NCBI GenBank assembly: GCA_029260765.1 | Contig: JAJDCP010000159.1 | Location: 1 to 64,000, forward strand | Direction of reading: 5' to 3' | Length of the DNA: 64,000 nt | Source: Planctomycetota bacterium | GTDB taxonomy: Bacteria; Planctomycetota; J058; JAJDCP01 | In this document: positions 8,208 through 17,562 of the stretch, in pieces | Numbering within the stretch: position 1 is the stretch's first letter | Layout of the letters: every line of letters starts with the position of its first letter | Position numbers and translations under genes: made by a program | The notes under the pieces: model-generated | What the model saw: only the letters and a program-made list of their open reading frames with translations | Database searches by the model: none | Told to the model about the DNA's origin: nothing

Positions 8208-10292
8208 ATGAACGCGCGCATTCTGTTTGTTCTGGCATTGCTGAGCACCGGTCTGGTGTGCGCCGACGGGCGGCGCATTCAAGGCTTGCAGCTCCCCTCT
8301 GATCTCACCCTGCCGCGCGACCTCAAAGAGCTGGTCGAACGCCTCGATCGAGCGCGGCAGCTCGAAACCGACAACGCGGACATCGCGTTCACGATGTACC
8401 TCGAGATCCTGCCCGAGCTGCAGGAGATCCTCGACGAGGCGCCGAACCGGGTCATCGAGGTCGAGCGCGAACGGGCGATGGAGAGTCTGTATCAGGGCGT
8501 CGCCACCCGTATCCTCAGCATCTACCGCGACCTCAGCCCCCTGGCGCTGCGGGCTTACGGTGAGCTGTTCGAGATCCCGACGCGCACTGCCCTCAAGCGG
8601 GCCCAGAGCGACGCCGAGCTGTTCGATTTGATGCGGCTGCATCCCTTGACCACGGCCAGTATGGACGCGGCCGCTCGCCTGGGCGATCGCGCTTTCGAAA
8701 CCGGCGCGGTCGCGGACGCGCTGGGTTTCTACAACACGGCGATCCGCAACGCCCCGAGCTCGGCCTCCGTTTCCGACCAGCTACTGCATCGGGCAGCTAT
8801 CGCCAGCGCCCTGTCCAACGATCGCGAGGGTATGCTGCAGAGGGCCTTCGAGCTCGAAGCGCGTGGGCAGCCTGAACGGGCAGCCCAGGCACGCGCGACC
8901 CCCAGCCTCAGCCAGGCGCGGGCGACTTCCGACGCACGGGTGCCCGACCCGGTGATGGGCGGCAACAATCGGCACACCTGGGTCAGCCCCAGCGACGCGG
9001 AGCCTGGGATGGTGCTACTCGAGCAGGCAATTCCGGTCGCACCCGTGCGCGCCCAGCCGCGCCGGCCTTCGGGCGACCTGTTGCTCGAGTTGAACGGCGG
9101 TCGACGGCCCGAGCGCGGCCCCGGCCCGGAGGCGCCTTTCTTCCCCATCCTGTTCGGCGATGCCGTCTACGCGAGCTCAGGCAGCGAGGTTCTTGGCTGG
9201 GACATCGAGAGCGGACGCAGGGTGTTCGCCGCCCGTGCGCCTCGCCAGATCGGTTGGGAGGACAGCGACCATCCGACCTACTACGGCCCGACCATCGTGG
9301 GCAACCGCCTGTACGTCTCGATGCTTTCCCGCATCCGACGCGGCGAGGCCTACGACACCATACCGATCCGCGTCGAGCTGCCCCAACGCAAGGTGTACGC
9401 CTTCGACCTGGCCACCAGCAAGCTGCTGTATGAGCTCGGAGGCGCGCCGCTGAAGCAGCCCAAAGAGTGTCGGCTGGGGAGCTTCCCCTACCCACCCATC
9501 GTGGTCGGAGACAAGCTGCTAGCGCTGTGCGTGCTGGTCGAGGAGTCCGTCAAGATCTACGTCTGCGCGTTCGAGATGCAACGCGGCGAGATGTTGTGGT
9601 CGACCTGGCTGGCCAGTGGCACGGTAGAGACGACCATGTTCGGCGAGTTCGCACGCGAGCCCTTCGCGCACCAGTTGGCTGAAAAAGACGGCGTGGTCTA
9701 CGCCGCGAGCGGGCTGGGAGCGGTAGCCGCGGTCGACGTGGCCACCGGGCAGATTCTGTGGGAGTCGACCTACGAGCCGATTCCCATCGAGAAACCCCAG
9801 GGGTACTTCCCGACCTACCGTGATGTGGGCTGGCATGCGGCCCCGCCGATGCTCAGCGGTGACTATCTGGTGGTGGCGCCCATCGATAGCGATTTCCTGT
9901 ATGCATTTGACCGCCTCAGCGGCGAGCTGAGTTGGCGCAATGCACGACGCCAGATGACCGACCTGGTCGGGATCGATGGCGGGCGGGTCGCTGCGCACAG
10001 CAAGTCGGAGGCGTTCTGTTTCGACCTCGAGCAGGGGCGCATGCTCTGGAAGACTCCTCTGGGCGGCCGCAGCTCGGGGCGGGGCTGCTTGGCAGGAGGC
10101 AAGCTGTACGTGCCCCTGCGTGGTTCCCTGGCTGCCTTCGACTTGTTCTCGCAGGACGGACGCAAACTGAGCAACCGGCCGCTCGGCTTCGATCCACCTG
10201 GGAATCTGGTGATCTCTGAGCGCTACCTGCTGTTTGCGGGCGAGACCCTGCGCGTGATCCGCAATCAAGCCTATCGAGAGGGAGCCGAGTGA
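8208..10292 (+). CDS. Exported PQQ-like beta-propeller protein with helical N-terminus
   Basis: This 694-residue protein begins with a signal peptide (cleavage near residue 20, after VCA). Residues about 25-220 are helical and repeat-like, consistent with TPR-type arms. From about 290 onward, repeated strands such as VYAFDLATSKLLYEL and VAAVDVATGQILWES are PQQ/quinoprotein-like propeller blades. No catalytic PQQ ligands could be confirmed, so a scaffold or sensing role is likelier than a dehydrogenase. It lies 9 nt after the second vWA gene, and its stop overlaps the next start (TGATG), so it belongs to the operon. The location is probably periplasmic. Confidence 0.82.
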   Translation: MNARILFVLALLSTGLVCADGRRIQGLQLPSDLTLPRDLKELVERLDRARQLETDNADIAFTMYLEILPELQEILDEAPNRVIEVERERAMESLYQGVATRILSIYRDLSPLALRAYGELFEIPTRTALKRAQSDAELFDLMRLHPLTTASMDAAARLGDRAFETGAVADALGFYNTAIRNAPSSASVSDQLLHRAAIASALSNDREGMLQRAFELEARGQPERAAQARATPSLSQARATSDARVPDPVMGGNNRHTWVSPSDAEPGMVLLEQAIPVAPVRAQPRRPSGDLLLELNGGRRPERGPGPEAPFFPILFGDAVYASSGSEVLGWDIESGRRVFAARAPRQIGWEDSDHPTYYGPTIVGNRLYVSMLSRIRRGEAYDTIPIRVELPQRKVYAFDLATSKLLYELGGAPLKQPKECRLGSFPYPPIVVGDKLLALCVLVEESVKIYVCAFEMQRGEMLWSTWLASGTVETTMFGEFAREPFAHQLAEKDGVVYAASGLGAVAAVDVATGQILWESTYEPIPIEKPQGYFPTYRDVGWHAAPPMLSGDYLVVAPIDSDFLYAFDRLSGELSWRNARRQMTDLVGIDGGRVAAHSKSEAFCFDLEQGRMLWKTPLGGRSSGRGCLAGGKLYVPLRGSLAAFDLFSQDGRKLSNRPLGFDPPGNLVISERYLLFAGETLRVIRNQAYREGAE

Positions 10293-11359
10293 TGCGTCTT
10301 CTGACAGTGCCGCTCATGATTCTTTGCTGCGCGGGCGCGGCTTGGGCGCAATCTCCGGTGACCGAGGAGATCCCTGAGTCCACGGCGCGCGCTATCGACG
10401 CCGGCTTGAAGTTCCTCGCAGACAACCAGAATCCCGACGGATCGTGGACCGATGGCGTCGGCCGACGCATCAACTACGACTACCACGTGCACTACACCGG
10501 GGCCAACGTCGGCGTGACCGCGCTGGCCCTGATGGCGTTTCTGGCCAACGGCAGCACGCCCGGCCGCGGAGAATACGGCTACGAGGCCGAGCAAGCCCTC
10601 GATTGGCTGATCGAGCATCAGACTGACGGGGGGTTCATCACCTGGCAGGCGTCACGCATGTACAGCCATGCGATGGCTACGCTGGCGATGGCCGAGGTCT
10701 ACGGCATGACCCGCGACGAACGGCTCGAGCGTCCGCTGAAAAACGCCATCTACCGCATCGTGGTCAGCCAGAACGAGGGGGGTGGCTGGCGCTACCTGCC
10801 CGGCTCGGTCGACAGCGATATCAGTGTGACGGTCTGCCAGGTCGTCGCGCTGCGGGCCGCCCGCAACGCGGGCATCGAAGTTCCCTGGGATTGCCTGAAG
10901 CGCTCGGTCGACTACGTCAAGCGCAGCGCGGTGACCAACCGCAGCGATCGGAACTACGGCGGCTTCTACTACCAGGTCGACGAGAACCAGCTGCGGCGTC
11001 CGACGCGCGTGACTTTCCCACTGACGGCGGCGGGTGTGACGGCGCTCTATGGCGCAGGCGAGTACGACGCGCCTGAGCTGGAGGCTGGGCTCGACTTCCT
11101 CAAAGATCACCGGCCTTCGCGCGGGGACATGCACAGCACATTCGACTATTTCTACGGCCATTACTACGCCGTGCAGGCCTTCTACCAAGCGGGTGGCAAG
11201 TACTGGCAAGACTGGTGGCCCTCGGTTCGGGACGAGATCGTCGCCGGCCAACGTCGCGGAGGATTCTGGCAGGACCTGGTCGGCGCAAACTATGCGACCG
11301 CGATGGCCTGCGTGATCCTGCAGATCCCCTACCGGTATCTGCCGATTTTCGAGCGGTAA
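10292..11359 (+). CDS. Exported prenyltransferase/squalene-oxidase-repeat (alpha-toroid) protein
   Basis: This 355-residue protein has a signal peptide ending near AWAQ (about residue 20). The rest consists of alpha/alpha repeats with QNPDGSW, QTDGGF, QNEGGGWRY and NYGGFYY, the QW-type repeats of terpene cyclases and prenyltransferase beta-like toroids. Such secreted, apparently non-cyclase toroids are common in Planctomycetota, often beside MoxR/vWA genes (recall, not searched). The DxDD acid motif of squalene-hopene cyclase was not seen; DSDISV occurs instead. The ATG at 10292 is used rather than the GTG at 10289. Its role in the operon is unknown, perhaps binding or scaffolding. Confidence 0.85.
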   Translation: MRLLTVPLMILCCAGAAWAQSPVTEEIPESTARAIDAGLKFLADNQNPDGSWTDGVGRRINYDYHVHYTGANVGVTALALMAFLANGSTPGRGEYGYEAEQALDWLIEHQTDGGFITWQASRMYSHAMATLAMAEVYGMTRDERLERPLKNAIYRIVVSQNEGGGWRYLPGSVDSDISVTVCQVVALRAARNAGIEVPWDCLKRSVDYVKRSAVTNRSDRNYGGFYYQVDENQLRRPTRVTFPLTAAGVTALYGAGEYDAPELEAGLDFLKDHRPSRGDMHSTFDYFYGHYYAVQAFYQAGGKYWQDWWPSVRDEIVAGQRRGGFWQDLVGANYATAMACVILQIPYRYLPIFER

Positions 11360-11446
11360 AAATAATTCCAGAAACATTCGGAACCTTCTTCGGCATCGTT
11401 GGTCCAAGTATCGGGACCAGCGGATCCACTGGACCCAGGAGCGACT

Positions 11447-13846
11447 ATGCTCGCGCAGACGATTGACAAGAAACTGGCCCAGACGCGGGACTACCTGCGG
11501 CTGCTCTTCACCATGCTCGGCGTGTCACGGGTCGCCCTGGCAACACTGGTCGCAATGGTCGTGTCCTTGTTCCTCGATTGGATGCTCGAGTTTCCCCAGG
11601 CTGTGCGCGCGGGCGTGCTACTGATCGGGCTGGTGGCCGTCGGCTACTGTGTGATCCGGTTTCTGTACCGTCCCCTGGAGATGACCCTGCACGCCGAAGC
11701 CGTGGCCCAGCACATCGAGGCCACCCACCCGCATCTGCAGGACGGACTGCTGACGGCGCTCGACTTCCGCAAGGATCCACAGGGCACCAAGAGCTACACC
11801 TCCCCCGAGCTGATTCAGGCCTCCCTGCAATGGGCCGAGGGGGCGGCCAAGGACATCGAGCCGCGCCGAGTGAAGAAGGCGGGTCCGGTCGCCTTCCTGT
11901 CCCTGGGCACGCTGCTGCTCGGCTTGATGTTCGCGGGCTTCTTCGCGAAGAACCCCGAGCTGTGGAATCTCTATGTCGACCGCATGCTCTTGCTCGGTGA
12001 CGTGCCCTGGCCGCGCCACACCAACATCGCGCTGACACCCGAAGAAGACCAGATCGTCGTGCCCCGCGGAGGCTCGTTGACAGTACGGGCCGTGGTGGGT
12101 GACGACCGCATCGGCGTGCTGCACGAATTCGCCGAGATCTACAGCGAGGGCCTCAAAGGGGGCAAGGGCCGCGTCGACCCGATGCACCAGGAACCCCGGG
12201 GCCAGAACTCACGCCAGACCGCCTTCAACTGGACTTTCAGCAACATCAACGAGAGCTTCAGCTTCGAGGTGGCGGCGGGCGACAACTGGGCGAAGCCTCG
12301 CACCGTGCTGGTCAAGACCCGGCCACGGATCGAAGAGATCAGCACACGCTTGTTCTATCCCCTGCATCTGGCAAAGCCCAGCACCCCGGAAGACCAGCCG
12401 ATCAAGCTGCAGACCATCCGCACCGTGATGGGCACGCGGGTGCAATCGGAGCTGTTGGCAGGCGGCGAGCCGAACATGCAGCTCGAAGAGGTCGAAGCGC
12501 TGCTGCGGGCGACCCTGGGCTTGACGCGCGGAAGCAAGGCGCGCGGCTATTTCGCCTCCGGTCAGATCCACAAAGACGCGCCGATGCGCCATGCACTGTT
12601 GCGTTTGCGGCCCGATGGCGGCCGCGAGCTGCACCTGCTCGGCGCCGTGGTGCGTCCGGTCGAGGCTAGCGGGCTGGCAGCTCTGCGCACTGCTGCCGAC
12701 TCGGGGGCTGCTGCGGTCAAGGAAGACGAGTCCCGCTATGCGATGGCTCCGGACGACTTCCAGTCCCTGGCCGAAGTCTGCGGGCTTGACGCCAACGCAG
12801 TGCTCGGCTGGGATGCCGCAGACTCCAAGAAGATCTCCCTGGCTTTCGACGTGCGGGCGCCGACAGTCTTCTACTTCAGGCTCACGAGCAACGACAAGTT
12901 CAGCAACGTCGACCCGGTCGAGTTCACGATCCAGGCCCAGCCCGACCGCGAACCCAAAGTCCGCATGATCAAACCCGGGCGCAAAGCGATCGCTTCGATT
13001 GTCGGTGTGCTGCCCGTCGAGTTCACGGCCAGCGACGACTTCGGATTGCGCACCGCGGCCCTGGTGCTCAAGCTCAATCGTAATGGCGTGACGACTCCGC
13101 TCGACTCGCTCGACTTCCCGATCGTCGAAGAGACCGACAGCTACGAAGGCAATGTCGTGCTCAAACTGGAGACCTACGGCCTGGAGATCGGCGACCGCAT
13201 CGGCTACTGGGCCGAAGCCACCGACTTCTACGACGGCATCGATCACGTCGGTCGCTCACACCAGTTCCAGATCCACATTCTGAGTGACGACGATATCCTG
13301 CGGAACATACAGGGACGGCTGAACCGTATCCTTGAAGAGCTCAAAGCTCTGATCGAGCAGGAGAAGAAGATCGGCGCAGAGATCGCTTCAGCCAAACTCG
13401 ACCAGACGCTTGAAGAGACCCATCGCCGGCGACTCTTGTTGGTGCAGACCGACCAGCGCCGCGTGGGCGACAACCTCGGCAAGATCTCCGAGGAGTTCGC
13501 CATGATCCTCGCCGAGCTGGAGAACAACCAGGTCGGAGACGAAAACGACCGCGCGCTGTACCGCGATGCCGCAGGCATCACGGGCAAGCTGGCCACGATC
13601 GACATCCCCACTGTGCTGGATGATGTCCAACTGGTGCGCAAGGCTGAGGCCTGGACCAGTGAGGTCAGCCAGGCCTTCAACCGCATGACTCCGCGCGTTG
13701 CTGACGTGATCTTCGAGCTCGAAGAGCTGGTCAGCAGGCTTAAGCGCTGGGATCAGGTGACGGAGCTCTCGCGCATCCTCTCCAAGATCATGGAAGAGGA
13801 AAAGCTGATCCAAGAAGGAATCGAAGACTCTCGGAAGAACGACTGA
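11447..13846 (+). CDS. DUF4175-like large membrane-anchored protein
   Basis: This 799-residue protein has two membrane segments near the N-terminus (about 20-45 and 50-70) and a third near 150-175. The sequence around HIEATHPHLQDGLLTALDF resembles DUF4175-type proteins found beside MoxR/vWA genes. The long middle part is beta-rich, like the Ig-type repeats of that family. The C-terminal ~200 residues are charged and helical, probably coiled coil. The ATG at 11447 has AGGAG at a good distance; the open frame starts upstream at 11399 but lacks support. It probably spans the inner membrane with a large periplasmic portion. Confidence 0.75.
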   Translation: MLAQTIDKKLAQTRDYLRLLFTMLGVSRVALATLVAMVVSLFLDWMLEFPQAVRAGVLLIGLVAVGYCVIRFLYRPLEMTLHAEAVAQHIEATHPHLQDGLLTALDFRKDPQGTKSYTSPELIQASLQWAEGAAKDIEPRRVKKAGPVAFLSLGTLLLGLMFAGFFAKNPELWNLYVDRMLLLGDVPWPRHTNIALTPEEDQIVVPRGGSLTVRAVVGDDRIGVLHEFAEIYSEGLKGGKGRVDPMHQEPRGQNSRQTAFNWTFSNINESFSFEVAAGDNWAKPRTVLVKTRPRIEEISTRLFYPLHLAKPSTPEDQPIKLQTIRTVMGTRVQSELLAGGEPNMQLEEVEALLRATLGLTRGSKARGYFASGQIHKDAPMRHALLRLRPDGGRELHLLGAVVRPVEASGLAALRTAADSGAAAVKEDESRYAMAPDDFQSLAEVCGLDANAVLGWDAADSKKISLAFDVRAPTVFYFRLTSNDKFSNVDPVEFTIQAQPDREPKVRMIKPGRKAIASIVGVLPVEFTASDDFGLRTAALVLKLNRNGVTTPLDSLDFPIVEETDSYEGNVVLKLETYGLEIGDRIGYWAEATDFYDGIDHVGRSHQFQIHILSDDDILRNIQGRLNRILEELKALIEQEKKIGAEIASAKLDQTLEETHRRRLLLVQTDQRRVGDNLGKISEEFAMILAELENNQVGDENDRALYRDAAGITGKLATIDIPTVLDDVQLVRKAEAWTSEVSQAFNRMTPRVADVIFELEELVSRLKRWDQVTELSRILSKIMEEEKLIQEGIEDSRKND

Positions 13847-13877
13847 CGGGCGGCTCCCAATTGCAAGGAGGGTGATG

Positions 13878-16586
13878 ATGAAGCGTGCTATGGTGTTCGG
13901 CCTGATCCTTACGGCTTGCCTTGCGTTGGCCCAGGACAGCTCTCCTGACCTCGACGAGCTTGCCAAGAACCAGCGCGAGCTGGCTGGGCAGATCGATGAG
14001 CTCGAAAACCGCATGAATCATCTCGCCGATTCGTTGGCGGACACGCAGCCGGAGCAGGCTGCCAAGATCCGTGCGACCTGGGAGCTGATGAAGCAGCTGC
14101 TGGTCAAGAAAGACATGGACGAGATCTCACGTCTGCTGGGCGACAAACAGGCCTTTGAGGCCGAGCAGAAAGCTGGTGAGGTCATCGTCAACATCAAGAC
14201 GCTGATCGACCTGCTCAACGACCAGGCGCAGCAGACTCCCAAAGACCTCGACGAGCGCCTCGAGAGCCTCAAAGAGACCCGGGAGAAACTCGACGAGCTG
14301 ATCCAGGAACAGCAGGACCTGCTCGACGAGACCCAGAAGAACCTGAGCGACGAAGAGTACGCCCAGAAAGTCGCCGAAGCGAAGGACGCCGCCGAGAGCC
14401 TTCGTCAGCGCCAACAAGAGCATATGGACAACCCTTCGGCCTCCGAGGGTGACCAGAACGCCGCGCAGAGCATGGCCGAGACCCTCGAACAACTCGAGTC
14501 CCTGCAACAGGCGCACAAAGAGAACACAGAGCAGGTCGCCGAGCTGAAGAAACCCGGCTCTGAGAAACTCGACAAGCTGATTGCAGCGATGGGCGCGCTG
14601 GCCGAGGAGCAACAGGAGCTGCTCGAAGGCTCAAACGAGGCCATGCAAGCCCTCGAGCAGGCGATGCGGGCCGAAGAGCGCGCAGAGGTCGCCGGCGACG
14701 CAGAGGCCCTGCAACAGGCCAACCAAGCCGAAGCCCAGGCGCAGGAAGCGCTCGACAAGATCTCCGAGCGCCAGGGTGCCCTGTCCGACGAGGCCGACAA
14801 GATCCAGGAAGAGCTCGAAGAGCTGCAAGGGTCGGGCCTGGCAGAGGACGAAGAAGAGCAGAAGGCACTCGACGATGCCCTCGAAGACTTTGAGAAGGTC
14901 GGCGAGGCCCTCGACCAGGTCGAAGACAACCTGAAGAAGGGCCAGAACGAGCGCGCGCTCGACCAGCAGGAGCTCGCCCGGGCCCGTATGGCGCTGGCCG
15001 CCTCAGAGCTCGACGAGCTGCGGCGCGAGCGTGCCAATGAAGACTCGCCCGCTTTTGAAGCTGCCAACAAGCAGGAGAGCCAGCTCGCCGAGCAGGCGGA
15101 CAAGGTTGCGCAGGCCCTCGAGCAGATGCAGAAAGACCCCGCCACAGCTGGGCCGCAAACCCAGCAAGCGCAGGAGAAAGTCGCCGAAGCCCGCGACAAG
15201 ATGCGCGAAGCCAATGAAGCGCTGAAGAACCGTGACGCGACGGGCGCTGAAGAAGACATGGCCGAGGCCGACGAGCTGCTGGACGAAGCGCGCGACCTGC
15301 TCGAAGAAAAGCAGGACCTGCTCGCCAACCGCAGCGAAGAAGAGAAAGCCGCGGATGAGCAGGCCAGCCTCGAGCAACAGGCCCAGGACCTGTCCGAAAT
15401 GCTGAACAAGCTGTCCGAAGAGCGCAAGCAGCGTGGCGACCAGGAAGGCTCGCAGTCGACCCAGAGCGCTGGCCAGAAGTCGCAAGAAGCTTCGCAGGAA
15501 ATGGGCGAAGCATCAGACAAGCAGCGCGAGGGCGAGGATCCTTCCGAAGACCAGAAGGAAGCGCTCGAGAAGCTGGATGAAGCCATCGCTGAGCTCAAAG
15601 ACGAGCAGGAGCGCATGGAGAAAGAGCTCAACGAGAAAGACCTGAAAGAGCTGGCCGAAAAACAGGAAGAGTTGGCCGAGAAGGCCGAAGAGACCGCAGA
15701 AAACCTGCAGAACGACAGCAGCAAGTCCGAGACCGAGCAGCAAGCTGGCGAGAAGGCCGGGCAAGCCGGTGAGAAGATGCAGGAGGCCTCCGAGTCTCTG
15801 GGTCAGAACGATTCGTCGAGCGCTGAGAAGCAACAGCAGGAAGCCCTCGAAGAGTTGCAGCAGGCCCGCGACGAGGTGCAGAAGAAAGAGGACGAGTACA
15901 AGCAAGAGCAGCAGAAACAGACGCTGTACGATCTGAAAACCGCACTGGACAAGGCCATCAAGGCCCAGGAAGAGGTCAACTCCAAGACCCGTGACCTCGA
16001 GCTGCAGCTGCTGGAAAACGAAGGTAAACGTGCGTTCTTGCGCAAGTACATCCTGAAGACGACCAACGTCTCGGATAGCCAGGAAGAGATGATCGGCAAC
16101 CTCGACGAGGTGAAGCTCAAGCTCGAAGAAGAGAATGTCACGGTCTACCAGTGGCTGGTCGAAAGCGTCCAGACCGACATGGGCTTCATCGCTGAGCGCC
16201 TGAAGTCGGACACCACCGAAGAGCGTACCGACTCGATCACGCAGGGCATGCAGGCCGAGATTCTGGCCAACATGAAGGACCTGCGCGATGCCCTCGAGCG
16301 CGAGTACCGCCAGAAGCAGCAGGAGAGTGCTGGCGGGGGCGGTGGCGGGGGCGGTGGTGGAGCGCCGCCGCTGGTTCCGCCGGTGGCCCAGTTGAAGATG
16401 CTGCGTAAGATCCAGGAGAAGATCCTGCGCGAGACCAGTGACCTGTCGTCGTCGGTCAAGCAGGTAGAAGAGCTCAACCTGTTCCAAGAGCTTACGATGG
16501 AACGTCTGGCGGCCAAGCAGGGCAACCTCGCCGAGCTGCTCGAAGAAATGCTGCGGGAACTGAGCCAACAGCAAGGTCCGCAATAG
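13878..16586 (+). CDS. Very long secreted Glu/Gln-rich coiled-coil protein
   Basis: This 902-residue protein starts with a signal peptide (MKRAMVFGLILTACLALAQ). Residues about 25-810 are almost wholly heptad-like, rich in Glu, Gln, Ala, Lys and Leu, with many EEL, QEAL and EKQ repeats. A run of about ten glycines near 818-830 separates the rod from a final helical segment (about 835-902) ending in polar residues. The ATG at 13878 follows AAGGAGG by 6 nt. It lies 31 nt after the DUF4175-like gene. A periplasmic strut or tether is plausible. Low complexity makes homology unreliable, so only secretion and the coiled coil are firm. Confidence 0.8.
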   Translation: MKRAMVFGLILTACLALAQDSSPDLDELAKNQRELAGQIDELENRMNHLADSLADTQPEQAAKIRATWELMKQLLVKKDMDEISRLLGDKQAFEAEQKAGEVIVNIKTLIDLLNDQAQQTPKDLDERLESLKETREKLDELIQEQQDLLDETQKNLSDEEYAQKVAEAKDAAESLRQRQQEHMDNPSASEGDQNAAQSMAETLEQLESLQQAHKENTEQVAELKKPGSEKLDKLIAAMGALAEEQQELLEGSNEAMQALEQAMRAEERAEVAGDAEALQQANQAEAQAQEALDKISERQGALSDEADKIQEELEELQGSGLAEDEEEQKALDDALEDFEKVGEALDQVEDNLKKGQNERALDQQELARARMALAASELDELRRERANEDSPAFEAANKQESQLAEQADKVAQALEQMQKDPATAGPQTQQAQEKVAEARDKMREANEALKNRDATGAEEDMAEADELLDEARDLLEEKQDLLANRSEEEKAADEQASLEQQAQDLSEMLNKLSEERKQRGDQEGSQSTQSAGQKSQEASQEMGEASDKQREGEDPSEDQKEALEKLDEAIAELKDEQERMEKELNEKDLKELAEKQEELAEKAEETAENLQNDSSKSETEQQAGEKAGQAGEKMQEASESLGQNDSSSAEKQQQEALEELQQARDEVQKKEDEYKQEQQKQTLYDLKTALDKAIKAQEEVNSKTRDLELQLLENEGKRAFLRKYILKTTNVSDSQEEMIGNLDEVKLKLEEENVTVYQWLVESVQTDMGFIAERLKSDTTEERTDSITQGMQAEILANMKDLRDALEREYRQKQQESAGGGGGGGGGGAPPLVPPVAQLKMLRKIQEKILRETSDLSSSVKQVEELNLFQELTMERLAAKQGNLAELLEEMLRELSQQQGPQ

Positions 16587-16595
16587 TCTCTCGAT

Positions 16596-16611
16596 GCGGC
16601 CTTCGGGCCGC
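16596..16611 (+). terminator. Hairpin after coiled-coil gene
   Basis: GCGGCC-TTCG-GGCCGC forms a 6-bp stem with a stable UUCG-type tetraloop 10 nt after the stop. There is no clear U-tract, so it may only attenuate or protect the mRNA end. Confidence 0.4.
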
Positions 16612-16720
16612 TTGTCCGTGCCGTCCGGATTTCCGGGCGGCCCACTCTCAGTCGCCGGGAGTTGCGAGCTTCAGGCGCTTGAGCTAAGTTCTCGGTAGCG
16701 TTTTCCGAGGAGGAAACCTT

Positions 16721-17359
16721 ATGACATTCCGTTGGACTGCGGTCCTGGTCTGTCTACTCGCGATTCCCCTGTGGGCCGGCGATTGCCCGACCTGCGGCGG
16801 TGACTGCGAGCAGCTGGATCCGACCGAACATCTCAAGCAGATCCAGGAATTGATGCGGGAGGCAGAAGACCTCCTGATCAATGGCCTGGAGGTCGACGAA
16901 GTCGTCGACGCCCAAAAAGAAATCATCGAAGGGCTGAAAGACCAGGACCAGGTCATCCAGACCCTCGACCACCTCATCCAAGAGATTGAGTCAAAGGGCT
17001 GAAGCGGCGGTGGACAGGGGTCCGGTTCGGACTCCCAAAGTCAGAGTAGTGGTCAGAGTGGTGACCAGAAGCCGTCTGAAAGCCAGCGTGAGAATGAGCA
17101 GCCGCAAAACGGTGCTCAGAACGATCCGCAGAACATGCAGGAGATGAGCGAGCAGGAACAGCAACGCGAACAGCAGCGGCTCGAGGCCCTGCGTCGTGAA
17201 GCCATCCTGCGCGCAGAGCGCGAAGCCGCCGACCAGGGTGCACGCTGGGGCGTCTTGCCGATGAAGCTCAAAGAAGCCATTCTCAACGAGAAGTGGGAAG
17301 AGTGGCCCGTCGAGTACCAGCAACAGATCCGCGAATTCCTCGACACCATCAACCGCTGA
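16721..17359 (+). pseudogene. Small secreted paralogue interrupted by in-frame UGA
   Basis: Reading from the ATG at 16721 (GAGGAGG upstream) gives a signal peptide, a CPTCGGDC cluster and a helical segment, ending in UGA at 17000-17002 after residue 93. The same frame then continues without a shift to 17359 through a Gly/Ser/Gln linker into a C-terminal module nearly identical to the downstream paralogue (17563-18189). In the shared block from LPMKLKEAIL to REFLD, six codons differ and all six changes are synonymous, so the part after the stop was recently under protein-level selection. Options are a recent nonsense mutation, readthrough, or a sequencing error. An internal ATG at 17135 has only weak ribosome-site support. 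Confidence 0.7.
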
Positions 17360-17381
17360 GCTGCTTCGGCAGGAATCAGTG

Positions 17382-17407
17382 CAGCGCGGTCCCCGGGGAC
17401 CGCGCTG
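17382..17407 (+). terminator. Rho-independent-type terminator
   Basis: CAGCGCGGTCCCC followed by GGGGACCGCGCTG is a perfect 26-bp palindrome (an 11-bp stem allowing for a minimal loop). It is followed by a T/G-rich run (TTTGGTTGGTTGTTTGTT). It lies 22 nt after the stop of the interrupted paralogue. Confidence 0.75.
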
Positions 17408-17562
17408 TTTGGTTGGTTGTTTGTTGACTGGCTGTGTTTGCGGAACGACCCAACACACACAGCGCTGCTTCGTAACACAGCTGAAGCGAAAACCCGCTTG
17501 GGAGTGCTATCCCTGGCGTAACCCTTCGGGTACAATTTCAGGCGACGTTTGGAGGGATCCGC

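Noticed and set aside
14269..15724. Long minus-strand frames across the coiled-coil gene
   Set aside because: They encode Ser/Arg/Leu low-complexity products mirrored from the Glu/Gln repeats; the plus strand has a signal peptide and ribosome site.
17000..17002. Selenocysteine at the in-frame UGA
   Set aside because: It lies in a Gly/Ser linker with no redox motif, the paralogue has no Cys there, and no SECIS-like hairpin was recognised after it.
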